Numbered from the stretch's first letter, positions 43,861 through 53,041 are shown. The stretch: DNA of 64,000 bases from Chloroflexota bacterium (GCA_012516075.1 JAAYXE010000073.1:1-64000), one strand, 5' to 3'. Notes: generated from the letters alone by a model not told the origin. Numbers and translations are program-made.

Positions 43861-44886
43861 GTGAAGGAACTCTTTACATCGAATGAAGGCGAGGCAAGAA
43901 AATTGAAAACGAAACTGAAGAACGTGGCCCTGCTGGCCATCACAGCCCTTCTGCTTTATCTGGTCATCCGGCGTGTCGGGCTCGAGGAACTGCTGCAGAC
44001 CCTCGGTCAGGCGGATTGGCGCTGGGTAGCCATCTCTCTGCTGGTGACCCCTTTACTGGCCCTGGTAGGTGTTATTAAGTGGGTGATTTTGCTGCGGGCG
44101 AAAGGCATCTCGGTGCCGCTGCGGCGTCTGTTCGCCCTTTACCTGGTGGGCCGCTTCTTTAACTACTTCCTGCCGTCCAACGTCGGCGGCGATGTGGTGC
44201 GCGCTTACGAACTGGGTGCTTACACGCGCCAGGGGGCAGAAGCGCTGGCTTCGGTCTTTGTCGAGCGCTTCACCGGGTTTGTAATTCTGGTGCTCTTTGC
44301 TGTTGCCTCGCTGGTATCGCACCTGGAACTGCTGCAGGGTACCGGTCTGGTGCCGGTGGTCATTCTGGCTGTGCTGATTCTGGCGGCTGTGCTCTGGCTG
44401 GTGCTGGACGCACGACCGCTGAACTTGGTGACACGCTGGATCCGCTTCCCGTTTGCTCAGAAATACATCCTCAAGCTGCACAAAATTCACACCAGCATCA
44501 ATACTTACCAGCACGAGCGGTCCGCGCTGCTGGCTTCCCTGTTCTGGTCGGTGGTCTTTATGCTGCTGGCGATTGCCAACGTTTACACAAGCGCCCTGGC
44601 ATTTTCTCGTCCCGTCTCGCTGGTGGATGTGGCGGTCGTCGTGCCGATCATCCTTGTGGTGGCTATGTTCCCCATCACGATCAACGGCATCGGTCTGCAG
44701 GAATGGGCTTATGTGCTTATGTTTACCTGGCTGGGAATGCCGGCCTCGCTGGGGCTCTCCACCATCCTGCTCATCCGTGCCAAAGACATCCTGCTTGCGC
44801 TGTGCGGCGGCATCATCTACCCGCTGCTGAAAATTGGGCCCAGGCAGGCTTCCCTGGCGGAAGCGGAGGCCGGTCCGGTTAAATGA
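43861..44886 (+). CDS. LPG-synthase-TM (UPF0104) flippase-like membrane protein
   Basis: A 341-residue integral membrane protein with about eight hydrophobic segments. FFNYFLPSNVGGDVVRAYE near 99-117 and MFPITINGIGLQEWAYVL near 264-282 are the two conserved motifs of the AglD/MprF-N-terminal family. The family includes lipid flippases and proteins linked to dolichol-phosphate sugar handling. Its neighbours suggest movement of a lipid-linked precursor. A closely similar protein is encoded at 49636. Start GTG 43861 is tentative; it leaves about 18 soluble residues before the first helix. Confidence 0.8.
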   Translation: MKELFTSNEGEARKLKTKLKNVALLAITALLLYLVIRRVGLEELLQTLGQADWRWVAISLLVTPLLALVGVIKWVILLRAKGISVPLRRLFALYLVGRFFNYFLPSNVGGDVVRAYELGAYTRQGAEALASVFVERFTGFVILVLFAVASLVSHLELLQGTGLVPVVILAVLILAAVLWLVLDARPLNLVTRWIRFPFAQKYILKLHKIHTSINTYQHERSALLASLFWSVVFMLLAIANVYTSALAFSRPVSLVDVAVVVPIILVVAMFPITINGIGLQEWAYVLMFTWLGMPASLGLSTILLIRAKDILLALCGGIIYPLLKIGPRQASLAEAEAGPVK

Positions 44887-44910
44887 TGTTTTCGACAGGA
44901 TGGGTTTGAT

Positions 44911-45717
44911 ATGACCTCACTCCACCAGCAGCCTGCGTTTTCCGATCCGGTTCAGACCGGTGAAGCAGTCAACGCGGACAGCGGTAATCGCGATACGCAT
45001 TTGAGAACGCAGAAAGCCCTTTTGGAGGAAGGCAGCGCGCTGCAGAAATACCAGCGCCTGGTGAGCGGTACGAATGGGATCCCCGGTTTGCTCAAATATG
45101 AGCTCATCACCGGCCTGTTCGGAGGTCTGCCCGGTGTCCTCGGCCTGGCCCTGAGGCGTTTCTTCTACCGCTTCCTGTTTAAAAAGATGGGCAGGGGCGT
45201 GATCATCGGCCGGCACGTCACCATCCGGCACCCGCAGCGCATTGAGCTGGGAGACCAGGTGGTGATCGAAGACGGAGTGGTTCTGGATGCCAAGGGCGAT
45301 GCGGGCGATATGGTCATCGAAGATCAGGTGTTCATCGGCCGGGGGACGATCCTCACCTGCCGCAGCGGACCGCTGCGCATCGAGGCAGGCTCGAGCATCA
45401 GCAGCTACTGCCGCATTGGATCGGGGAGGATCGGGCGTAAAGTCCTCATCGCCGCGTATGTCTACCTCATCACCGGCGGTCACAGGACCGATCGCTGGGA
45501 TATGCCGGTTATCGACCAGCCGGCCGAGTTTAAAGGCGGTGTTGAAATCGGGGACGGCTGCTGGATTGGCGCCTTCTGTGGGGTGATGGATGGGGTCAGG
45601 ATTGGTCATAACAGCCTGATCGGCGCTCACAGCCTGGTGACCAGGGACATACCGCCATATTCGATTGCCGTGGGCGTTCCGGCTGAGGTCAAACGCGACC
45701 GGCGTGCCGCCCAATGA
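44911..45717 (+). CDS. Hexapeptide-repeat acyltransferase
   Basis: A 268-residue protein. After an unusual polar N-terminus of about 60 residues comes a hydrophobic region (LLKYELITGLFGGLPGVLGLALRRF in outline) and then the LbH repeats from about 100 to 255 (IELGDQVVI, VEIGDGCWIG, VRIGHNSLIG). It ends AVGVPAEVKRDR. It is clearly paralogous to the acyltransferase at 48845: both carry RHPQRIELG/RHPHKISIG and the same membrane-associating stretch. An O-acetyl or other acyl group is probably added to a membrane-bound glycan or lipid. It lies 24 bases after the flippase-like gene. Confidence 0.85.
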   Translation: MTSLHQQPAFSDPVQTGEAVNADSGNRDTHLRTQKALLEEGSALQKYQRLVSGTNGIPGLLKYELITGLFGGLPGVLGLALRRFFYRFLFKKMGRGVIIGRHVTIRHPQRIELGDQVVIEDGVVLDAKGDAGDMVIEDQVFIGRGTILTCRSGPLRIEAGSSISSYCRIGSGRIGRKVLIAAYVYLITGGHRTDRWDMPVIDQPAEFKGGVEIGDGCWIGAFCGVMDGVRIGHNSLIGAHSLVTRDIPPYSIAVGVPAEVKRDRRAAQ

Positions 45718-45876
45718 GCATCTGCAGCGGGCGATTCTGCCGCTGCCGGTACGGAGGAGAACAGATAAGAAAAACCTTTCAAATGTGCAAGTTTTCCCTG
45801 AAAAAAGGACAATTTGCTAACCGGACCTTAACTCGCATTTGACATAATGGTTAAGAGCCCGGCGGCCTGCGGTGGC

Positions 45877-45882
45877 TATAAT
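45877..45882 (+). promoter_or_regulatory. TATAAT -10 element just upstream of the glycosidase-like gene
   Basis: TATAAT is followed by seven bases and then ATG 45890, the layout of a leaderless transcript. It would exclude the alternative starts at GTG 45872 and ATG 45881, which lie in or before the element. No good -35 box is at 16-18 bases. The gap 45718-45871 also carries a 7-bp hairpin (GCAGCGG/CCGCTGC) just after the preceding stop. Confidence 0.4.
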
Positions 45883-45889
45883 GCGCCGC

Positions 45890-47530
45890 ATGTTTGCCAA
45901 ACTCTCAAAAACCATACTGATTGTCGTTTCGCTCACTGTGATCCTGGCAGCCCTATTTCCGGTGGGCGCTTTCGCTCAGGAGGGGGGAGTGGAGGCAGAT
46001 CCTCTGGAAATCGCTGACCAGGAGAGCCTGGCTGTTGATGCATCGCAGCTGTCAGCAGATGGAAACTGGATCCGGTTTCGCGGCCGCACAATCCTTCCCG
46101 TGGGAGACTCCGTAACGCAGGGCTGGATGGTCCTGGGGAAGAATTTCGATCAGGAGGCTTATCTGAATGCTCTGGACAGGCGCGGCATCAACGCTGTGCT
46201 GATCTGGGCATACATGGGGATTTCGGATCAGAAAGCTGACGAACGCATCGGTTACAACGCGCCCGAACTGTGGCCCTGGGTAAAAGAAAACGGAAAGTTT
46301 CAACTCGACCGTTTCAACGACGAATATTTCAACCGCCTGCGCTCTTTTGTTCAGTCGGCCAATACAAAGGACATCATGGTTGTCATCACGGTGCACGACG
46401 GCTGGACGAAAGACAATTTCAGCGGGCATCCCTTCAATAAGGCCAACGGTGGACCGCTGGACAGCAACGGTCAGTATGTGGAACTGGCCGACTATGCACG
46501 GGAAATGCCTGCTTCCTACAACGAGAGCTGGGGCCGGAAAGAAAAGCACCAGTATTACCTGGAGCGTTTTTCCGACCGCCTGATCCAGGCGACCGGCGAC
46601 CTGCCCAACGTGATGTATGAGATCATGAACGAAGGGGAGTGGTACAACCAGACTGCCAACCGCAAGTTCCAGGTCCACTTCCTGGACTTCTTCAAGGCCC
46701 GCACCGCTGCCCCGCTGCTGGTCAACGATGATCACGTCGGCGGCGCCGATTTCTTTGGGGAACGCAATGCGGACGTGATCACGCTGCACAAACCTTTATG
46801 GAAGCGGAGCGATTCGGCCAGGACCTTCTTCAACCATCACGCTTCGCAGTCCAACGCCAAACCGGTGTTCTTTACCGAACCAATCCCCGACTACCGCGGC
46901 GACCGCGCCGATCTGACCGCCATCATGCGCATGATGTGGGGCACGATCCTGGGCGGCAGCGGGTTCGTGATGCAGAATGACGCATCCTTTGGGTTCGACC
47001 CGAACACCCGCATGGCGGGTAAGGCCGGCGCTCGTGACGCCCTGTTAGACCTGGAAGGCCACGCAGCGCGTTTTATCAACGATGCGAACCGCGATCTGAG
47101 CGCGATGGAGCCCAAGGGTTCGCTTTGCTCCACCGGTGTCTGTCTGGTCAACCCGGGTAAGAATTACCTGGTGTATGCCCAGAACGGGAGCAGTTTCACT
47201 GTGAACCTGCGCGGTTATAACGATACCTTTGAAGTGAGCTGGTATAACCCTGAGACCGGTGAACTGAAGCGTGACCAGGACATCCCGGGCGGCAAAGAGG
47301 TTTCTTTCTCACCGCCTTCGAACTCCGACTGGGTGCTGGAGCTGCGCCGGGCGGCAGGTGCGACCAAACCCGACCCGAAGCAGCCCCAGCCAACGCCGCA
47401 GCCGCCCCAACCGACACAAGGGCCACCCAAACCACAGCAGCCGGCGCCGACCCCCAGTGGCCCTGGCCAGCAGACGCCGCCTGTGGATAGAGACCCTACA
47501 TTTCTTCCGTTGATCAATAACAATGGTTGA
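45890..47530 (+). CDS. Secreted glycoside-hydrolase-like protein (TIM-barrel type) with Pro-rich tail
   Basis: About 546 residues. The first 28 residues are a signal peptide (VVSLTVILAALFPVGAFAQ). WIRFRGRTILPVGDSVTQGW near 58-77 resembles the start of the DUF4038/cellulase-like TIM barrel. EIMNEGEWYN near 246 has the N-E pair typical of the acid/base Glu after strand 4, and FTEPIPDY near 326 is a candidate nucleophile Glu. A beta-rich domain follows (about 415-490), then a Pro/Gln-rich linker and the end motif TFLPLINN. It probably cuts or trims the exported glycan. I would not name a GH family from sequence alone. Confidence 0.7.
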   Translation: MFAKLSKTILIVVSLTVILAALFPVGAFAQEGGVEADPLEIADQESLAVDASQLSADGNWIRFRGRTILPVGDSVTQGWMVLGKNFDQEAYLNALDRRGINAVLIWAYMGISDQKADERIGYNAPELWPWVKENGKFQLDRFNDEYFNRLRSFVQSANTKDIMVVITVHDGWTKDNFSGHPFNKANGGPLDSNGQYVELADYAREMPASYNESWGRKEKHQYYLERFSDRLIQATGDLPNVMYEIMNEGEWYNQTANRKFQVHFLDFFKARTAAPLLVNDDHVGGADFFGERNADVITLHKPLWKRSDSARTFFNHHASQSNAKPVFFTEPIPDYRGDRADLTAIMRMMWGTILGGSGFVMQNDASFGFDPNTRMAGKAGARDALLDLEGHAARFINDANRDLSAMEPKGSLCSTGVCLVNPGKNYLVYAQNGSSFTVNLRGYNDTFEVSWYNPETGELKRDQDIPGGKEVSFSPPSNSDWVLELRRAAGATKPDPKQPQPTPQPPQPTQGPPKPQQPAPTPSGPGQQTPPVDRDPTFLPLINNNG

Positions 47531-47552
47531 ACGTTGACCATTAGATGAAGAA

Positions 47553-47598
47553 TACAGCAGGCCGCCATTCTACGAGCGGCCTGCTGTACCCGGGTTTT
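47553..47598 (+). terminator. Strong hairpin terminator after the glycosidase-like gene
   Basis: TACAGCAGGCCGC (47553-47565) and GCGGCCTGCTGTA (47576-47588) form a perfect 13-bp stem with a ten-base loop. A CCCGGGTTTT stretch follows. It lies 22 bases after the stop. AT-rich sequence with possible -10 boxes (TATAAC 47673-47678, TACAAT 47681-47686) comes next, ahead of the epimerase gene. Confidence 0.65.
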
Positions 47599-47752
47599 CA
47601 CGGCAGGCATAAATGACAGGGAGGAAAAATACACATAATTTCTCAACGAGGAATGCTTAAAACAGGTTAAAATATAACGATACAATTTCTTCCGGCTGGT
47701 GGGGATCTTTAGCCGTTCGCCACATTCCTACTAACAATTTATCGGGGGGATC

Positions 47753-48790
47753 ATGAGCAGTATTACCGGTCAAGACATTACATCACACGAGGAGAAGGCA
47801 ATGAAGCACAGGATACTGGTGACAGGTGGAACCGGCTTTGCAGGTTCGCATCTGGTCAGGCGTTTACTGCACATGGGACATGAAGTGGTTGCCCTGGACA
47901 ACCAGAAGGGGATCGTCTTCGACGAACTGGCTGCGGAGGGGGCGGAGATTCATATTGGCAGTGTGACCGACCGGCAGCTGGTCAACCGCCTGGTGCAGGG
48001 CTGCGATATCGTCTTCCATCTGGCTGCTGCCTTCCGAAAAGTCGATCTGCCAAAAGAGGTCTACTGGGACATCAATGTGAACGGCACCCGCTATCTCCTG
48101 GAGGCGGCTTACGAAGCGAAAGTGGCTCGCTTTGTGTACTGCAGCACCTGTGGGGTGCATGGTAATGTGGAAAATCCCCCGGCTGCCGAGGATGCGCCTA
48201 TTGCACCCGAAGATTACTACCAGTTCACCAAGTATGAGGGGGAGAAGGTCGTTCATGAATTCATGCAGCGCGGCCTGCCGGCGGCCATCCTGCGCCCGGC
48301 CGCTATCTACGGTCCCGGAGACCCCGAACGCTGGGCGATGCTGTTTAAGCGCGTGGCGCGCGGCTGGTTTCCCATGCTGGGAAACGGGAAGGTGACTTAT
48401 CACCCGCTCTATATTGACAATCTGACCGACGCTTTTGTGTTGGCCATGGAAAAAGACGCCGCACTGGGGCAGACCTACCTGATCGCTGATGATTGTTACT
48501 ACCCTATCGAGGAGATCGTCAAGATGGTCGCCCAGGTGCTGGAAATCGATGTGAAGATTTATCACCTGCCTTATTTCCCGGTCTGGTTTACCGCCCTGCT
48601 GGTCGAGACCGCTGCCCGGCCGTTCAAGATTTCGCCGCCGATCTTTCGCCGCCGGGTGGACTGGTTCCGGCAGAACCGGGCATTTGATATCAGCAAAGCC
48701 AGAAAAGAGCTGGGCTATAACCCGCGCGTCGATCTGCTGGAAGGGCTGCGCAGAACGGCCGAGTGGTACCGCGAACACAACCTGATTTAA
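47753..48790 (+). CDS. NAD-dependent epimerase/dehydratase (extended SDR), paralogue
   Basis: A 345-residue paralogue of the protein at 40115. LVTGGTGFAGSHLVRRL is the NAD(P)-binding motif, YQFTK near 155 the catalytic Y-x3-K, and RPAAIYGPGDPERW the following block. The final third (RRRVDWFRQNRAFDISKARKEL in outline) runs parallel to RRRTAFFHKSRAFDISRAVKEL in the other copy. Two starts are possible: ATG 47753 after GGGGGG and ATG 47801 after GAGGAGAAGG; the second gives a more usual N-terminus. It opens the second epimerase/acyltransferase/flippase cassette. Confidence 0.85.
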   Translation: MSSITGQDITSHEEKAMKHRILVTGGTGFAGSHLVRRLLHMGHEVVALDNQKGIVFDELAAEGAEIHIGSVTDRQLVNRLVQGCDIVFHLAAAFRKVDLPKEVYWDINVNGTRYLLEAAYEAKVARFVYCSTCGVHGNVENPPAAEDAPIAPEDYYQFTKYEGEKVVHEFMQRGLPAAILRPAAIYGPGDPERWAMLFKRVARGWFPMLGNGKVTYHPLYIDNLTDAFVLAMEKDAALGQTYLIADDCYYPIEEIVKMVAQVLEIDVKIYHLPYFPVWFTALLVETAARPFKISPPIFRRRVDWFRQNRAFDISKARKELGYNPRVDLLEGLRRTAEWYREHNLI

Positions 48791-48844
48791 CAGGCACCTG
48801 CAGGGGGGAGGGAAGACAGAACCCATTACAAACAGGAAAGCCCG

Positions 48845-49615
48845 ATGGACACGGAAAATCTGAACTCTGATGCCAGCCTGCAGGCGGGGCCAGGGCTGCA
48901 TACACAATTGTTTTCACCACACAAATCGGGGTATCAGAAGTACCGTGAGATGGTTGTAGGTGATCGCGGCCTGCTCGCGCTGCTCTGGTTTGAACTGCTG
49001 ACCACATTTCTCGGTCCGATCCCCGGTGCGCTGGGACTGTTTCTGCGCCGCATCTTTTATCCCACCCTCTTTAAAAGCGTCGGGAAGGACGTGGTCTTTG
49101 GCCGCAACCTGACCCTGCGCCATCCGCATAAGATCTCTATCGGCAGTCATGTGATCATTGATGAAGACTGCACACTGGATGCCAAAGGGGAGAGCAACCA
49201 GGGCCTCACCCTGGGTGATTATGTCACCATAGGCCGGTGGTCCTCGCTGGTGTGTAAGAACGGGGATATTGAGATCGGATCCCATGTCAACATTGGCACC
49301 ACGGTGAAGATTATTGTCAACGAGGGAGGCCTGATCCGCATTGGCAGCAATATCGACATCGGGTCGCTGGCGCATTTCTCTGGCGGGACGTACGATTACG
49401 ACCAGCTCGAAACGCTGCCTTCCGCGCGTAAAAAAGAGACCCTCGGCATCACCGTTGAAGATTTCGCCTGGATTGGCGTAGGAGTGATTCTGCTGGACGG
49501 CGTTTGCATCGGCAAAAAGAGCATCGTCGGTGCAGGCGCCGTGGTAACCAGTGACATCCCTCCCCATTCTGTCGCCGTCGGCGTACCGGCCAGGGTGATT
49601 AAAAAACGAATCTGA
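48845..49615 (+). CDS. Hexapeptide-repeat acyltransferase, paralogue
   Basis: A 256-residue paralogue of the acyltransferase at 44911. It has the same polar N-terminus, hydrophobic segment (LLTTFLGPIPGALGLFLRRIF) and LbH repeats from about 90 to 245 (KISIGSHVII, IEIGSHVNIG, VCIGKKSIVG), ending AVGVPARVIKKRI. The order differs from the first cassette: here the acyltransferase comes before the flippase-like gene. An O-acyl transfer to a glycan or carrier is likely. Confidence 0.85.
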   Translation: MDTENLNSDASLQAGPGLHTQLFSPHKSGYQKYREMVVGDRGLLALLWFELLTTFLGPIPGALGLFLRRIFYPTLFKSVGKDVVFGRNLTLRHPHKISIGSHVIIDEDCTLDAKGESNQGLTLGDYVTIGRWSSLVCKNGDIEIGSHVNIGTTVKIIVNEGGLIRIGSNIDIGSLAHFSGGTYDYDQLETLPSARKKETLGITVEDFAWIGVGVILLDGVCIGKKSIVGAGAVVTSDIPPHSVAVGVPARVIKKRI

Positions 49616-49635
49616 GCAGTAACGGAGGTCAGCCA

Positions 49636-50607
49636 GTGAAAAAGCGGCTTCTATTTGCGGCTAAGCTGCTGGTCAGTTCGTTGCTGATCTGGTATCTGTT
49701 CTCACGTGCAGATCTGTCGGGAGTGCTGTCTGCGATCGTGATGGCCAATGTATTCTGGCTGGCCGGCGCACTGTTTACGATCTATCTGGGCAAGGTGTTC
49801 ACCGGTTACCGCTGGCAGGTGCTTCTGGCTGCACAGGATGTGCATATCCCCCTGCGCACCCTGATCGCATCAGTTTTCGTAGGCCAGTTTTTCAATAACT
49901 TTTTGCCCACCACATTTGGCGGTGATGCCGCGCGGGCTTATGATACCGCCGTGTACAGCAAGCAGCCGGCAAAATCGCTCACCTCGCTGTTTCTGGACCG
50001 CTTAATTGGCGTCCTGGCGCTCGCATTGCTGGCGCTGGTCGGGCTGCTGGCCGGATTTCTGGCTCATCAGGATGTCCTGTTTTATGTCGGACCGGTGCTG
50101 GGCGTTTTCATCTTCTGCGCCGGTATTATCGGGGTTGTCTTCACTCCAGCGGCTGCTAAGCTGTTCGAACGGCTGCTGGAGAAGATCGGGCTGAAGAAGG
50201 CTGCAGGGATGGTCAGAGAGATCACTGGTTCGATGGACCAGATCCGCCGGGACAGGAAAGTGCTGCTGATCGCCTTTCTTGTCTCGCTGGCCCTGCAGGT
50301 TAATGTCGTTCTCTTCTACTACATGATCGGGCGTGCGCTGGCCGTTGATATTTCGATGCTCTACTATTTTATTCTGGTCCCCATCGCACTGGTCATTTCC
50401 ACAATCCCGTTTTCGATCAATGGGATTGGTCTGCGCGAAGGAATCTTTGTATTTTTACTGAACCAGCTTGCAGTGCCTGCCGAGACGGCCATCGCCCTCT
50501 CTCTGATTTCTTTCGGCCTGCTGCTTACCCAGGGGGTAGTTGGGGGAATCATATTTGCCCTGCGGGGGACAAATTTATCTCGCCTTTTACACAAAAGAAC
50601 CACATAA
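49636..50607 (+). CDS. LPG-synthase-TM (UPF0104) flippase-like membrane protein, paralogue
   Basis: A 323-residue paralogue of the protein at 43861. FFNNFLPTTFGGDAARAYD near 80-98 and TIPFSINGIGLREGIFVFLL near 255-274 are the family motifs. It has about eight hydrophobic segments. GTG 49636 follows GGAGGTCAGCCA, a strong ribosome-binding site. It is encoded 20 bases after the acyltransferase. The constant association with epimerase and acyltransferase suggests a role in presenting a modified lipid-linked sugar. Confidence 0.82.
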   Translation: MKKRLLFAAKLLVSSLLIWYLFSRADLSGVLSAIVMANVFWLAGALFTIYLGKVFTGYRWQVLLAAQDVHIPLRTLIASVFVGQFFNNFLPTTFGGDAARAYDTAVYSKQPAKSLTSLFLDRLIGVLALALLALVGLLAGFLAHQDVLFYVGPVLGVFIFCAGIIGVVFTPAAAKLFERLLEKIGLKKAAGMVREITGSMDQIRRDRKVLLIAFLVSLALQVNVVLFYYMIGRALAVDISMLYYFILVPIALVISTIPFSINGIGLREGIFVFLLNQLAVPAETAIALSLISFGLLLTQGVVGGIIFALRGTNLSRLLHKRTT

Positions 50608-50689
50608 AAGGTCGGTTCATATTCCTTTTTTACAGTTGAACAGCGCTTACCGGTACGTTGTTTGCGGGTAGGGTAAGGAGCAGGTAGTC

Positions 50690-53041
50690 ATGGCTGGTAT
50701 TCGATGGGTCAAGAGAACTTTTGCGATTACGCAGTATTCAATGCTGGCTGCAGTACTGGTTGTCAGTCTGATCGCCGGCGCAGCGCCGGCTTTCTTTATC
50801 AATCAACACCGCGCGCAGGCGCAGGCTGCCGTGCTGTTTTCCGATAACTTCGAGCGCGGGAACAGCAGCACGCTGGGGAACGGCTGGGTGGAGGTGGAAC
50901 CAGAAGGAGGGGCGGTTGGCCTCTCGGGCGGCCGCATGTGCTTCACGGATACCTCCGACCTGATCAGCCGGCCTATAGTGCGCCGCAGCTTCACGAAAGC
51001 CACCAGCGGGCTTTTGGAATGGACATTTGACTTTGATTGGAAGCGCAAAAACCCTGAGTACCAGTACCGGCTGCTGATGCAGCTGGGCGACAGTGCGCAG
51101 ATGAGCGACGACAGCCAGCACCTGGGGATCGGTGTGCATCTGCTGTGGGAGGGTTTCGGCGGCCCGCACGAGACGCTGGCAGCCCGCAGGGCAGGGGTGA
51201 GCACACCGCTGCAGGTGGTCAGCGGACCGGCGCAGGTCCGGGTGACCGCCGACCTGGACGCACATACCTACGATGTGCGTGTGAATGGAGTTCTGGTGGG
51301 CAGCGGGCTGCCTTTTGACCACGAGGTAGACATCGACACTGTACGCTTTATGACCCACGAGCTTGCCGAACAGAACTTCCTGGGCCGCTGCTTCGACAAC
51401 CTGTTGATCACGGGAGGAACCGGTTCACCGGCTCCCACGGCGACCAGCGCGCCTGCGACGACCGCTCCGCCCACATCTACCCGCACGCCGACCGGTGTGC
51501 CGCCTGCCACTGCCACAAATACGCCGCTGCCAACAGCGACTTTCACAGCGCAGCCCTCCTTCACTCCGACACAGCAGCCGGCGTCTCCCACGTCTTCCAA
51601 TCCAACCGGTTCCGGCAGCCTGTTTGCCGACAATTTTGAGCGTGGGAACAGCAGCACGCTGGGGAACGGCTGGGTGGAGGTGGAGCCGGCAGGCGGAGCC
51701 GTTGGCCTGTCAGGTGGGCGCATGTGCTTCACGGACACCTCCGATCTGACCAGCCGGCCTTTGGTGCGCCGCAGCTTTGCCAGAATCTCCAGCGGGCTGC
51801 TGGAGTGGACTTTTGACTTCGACTGGAAGCGTAAAAACCCCGAACACCAGTACCGGCTGCTGATGCAGTTAGGCGACAGTGCCCAGATGAACGACGACAG
51901 CCAGCACCTGGGGATTGGAGTGCACCTGCTGTGGGAGGGTTTTGGTGGTCCGCACGAGACTCTGGCGGCCCGTAAGGCAGGCGTAAGCACGCCGCTGCAG
52001 GTGGTCAGCGGTGCGGCGCAGATCCGGGTGACGGCCAATCTGGATGCACATACCTATGATGTGCGCGTGAACGGAGTGCTGGTGGGCAGCGGGCTGCCCT
52101 TCGATCACGAAGTGGATATTGACACGGTGCGATTCATGACCCACGAGCTTGCCGAACAAAACTTCCTGGGCCGCTGTTTCGATAACCTGTCGATTACAGG
52201 CGGGACTGGTTCGCCTGCTCCCACGGCGACCAGCGCTCCTGCCACGACTGCTCCGCCCACGCCCACGCGCACGCCGACCGGTCAGCCGTCTGCTGCCGCC
52301 ACGAACACCCCACAGGCGCCGGCTGCGACCAGCACGCCTCCGGTGGCGGCCTGCACGGTGCGCATCATGCCTCTGGGCGATTCGATTACTAAGGGCACCG
52401 GCACCTGCAGCGACCCGGCCGGTCAGGACTGCACCGGCTACCGCGAACCGCTCTATGACCTGCTGGTGAACGCCGGTTATGCCGTCGATTTCGTCGGTTC
52501 ACTGGGCGCTGAGTTTCAATCCTCCCGTGATTTCGACACCGGTCATGAAGGGCACGGCGGGAAAACAGCGCACCACATTCGCAACGTGCTGTACAACGGT
52601 TACAACGCCTTTCCGGGCCAATTTCTGATCAGCAGCGCACAGCCGGATATCGTCCTGCTGCACGTTGGCACCAACGATATCAGCGATGGCGAGCTGGCGC
52701 CGCGGGTGAACAACGAGATCGGATTGATCCTCAACGAGATCGACCAGTACGAGAATGACGCCGGCCGGGAAGTGCTCGTCATCCTGGCGCAGATCATCAA
52801 CCGCTCTGATCCGCAGAGCACAATGGGGCTGGAGACCTCGGCGTTCAACGACCGCCTCTACACGCTGTCCAGGGACCGCATCCGCAGCGGTGACCGTCTG
52901 GTACTGGTGGATATGGAGAGCGCGTTGCATTACCCGGCGGACCTGACCGATACGGTTCACCCCAACCAGAGCGGATATATAAAGATGGCCTCTGCCTGGT
53001 TCAATGCCCTGCTTCCGGAACTGGCGGCGGTCTGTCCATAA
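50690..53041 (+). CDS. Secreted protein with two tandem beta-sandwich domains and a C-terminal SGNH/CE3-like esterase
   Basis: A 783-residue exported protein. A signal peptide covers about 1-45 (to AQAQA). Two nearly identical domains follow (about 49-248 and 311-510), each from LFxDNFERGNSSTLGNGW to FLGRCFDNL; they look like concanavalin-type or carbohydrate-binding sandwiches. Each is followed by a Thr/Pro-rich linker. From about 555 there is an SGNH hydrolase: RIMPLGDSITKG (Ser), LHVGTNDIS (Asn), and TVHPNQSGY with the Asp/His pair. The I-M-P-L-G-D-S-I-T start is typical of CE3-type acetyl esterases. It probably binds and deacetylates polysaccharide outside the cell. The next gene encodes a related esterase. 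Confidence 0.82.
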   Translation: MAGIRWVKRTFAITQYSMLAAVLVVSLIAGAAPAFFINQHRAQAQAAVLFSDNFERGNSSTLGNGWVEVEPEGGAVGLSGGRMCFTDTSDLISRPIVRRSFTKATSGLLEWTFDFDWKRKNPEYQYRLLMQLGDSAQMSDDSQHLGIGVHLLWEGFGGPHETLAARRAGVSTPLQVVSGPAQVRVTADLDAHTYDVRVNGVLVGSGLPFDHEVDIDTVRFMTHELAEQNFLGRCFDNLLITGGTGSPAPTATSAPATTAPPTSTRTPTGVPPATATNTPLPTATFTAQPSFTPTQQPASPTSSNPTGSGSLFADNFERGNSSTLGNGWVEVEPAGGAVGLSGGRMCFTDTSDLTSRPLVRRSFARISSGLLEWTFDFDWKRKNPEHQYRLLMQLGDSAQMNDDSQHLGIGVHLLWEGFGGPHETLAARKAGVSTPLQVVSGAAQIRVTANLDAHTYDVRVNGVLVGSGLPFDHEVDIDTVRFMTHELAEQNFLGRCFDNLSITGGTGSPAPTATSAPATTAPPTPTRTPTGQPSAAATNTPQAPAATSTPPVAACTVRIMPLGDSITKGTGTCSDPAGQDCTGYREPLYDLLVNAGYAVDFVGSLGAEFQSSRDFDTGHEGHGGKTAHHIRNVLYNGYNAFPGQFLISSAQPDIVLLHVGTNDISDGELAPRVNNEIGLILNEIDQYENDAGREVLVILAQIINRSDPQSTMGLETSAFNDRLYTLSRDRIRSGDRLVLVDMESALHYPADLTDTVHPNQSGYIKMASAWFNALLPELAAVCP
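50837..51499 (+). repeat. First copy of an intragenic domain duplication
   Basis: It encodes the first sandwich domain plus the start of its Thr/Pro linker. The second copy lies 786 bases downstream. Protein identity is very high, while many third-codon positions differ, so the copies are not new. Confidence 0.85.
51623..52285 (+). repeat. Second copy of the intragenic domain duplication
   Basis: Same domain and linker as at 50837-51499. Amino-acid changes are few (for example EPEGG to EPAGG, SFTKATSG to SFARISSG), while synonymous changes are frequent. Confidence 0.85.

Noticed and set aside
42756..43943. Antisense open frame of about 395 codons
   Set aside because: Opposite the F420-beta-like gene with its clear ferredoxin cysteines; same cause as the other shadows.
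45839..45844. TTGACA as a -35 box before the glycosidase-like gene
   Set aside because: The distance to the TATAAT at 45877 is 32 bases, far too long for one promoter, and there is no -10 box 17 bases after it.
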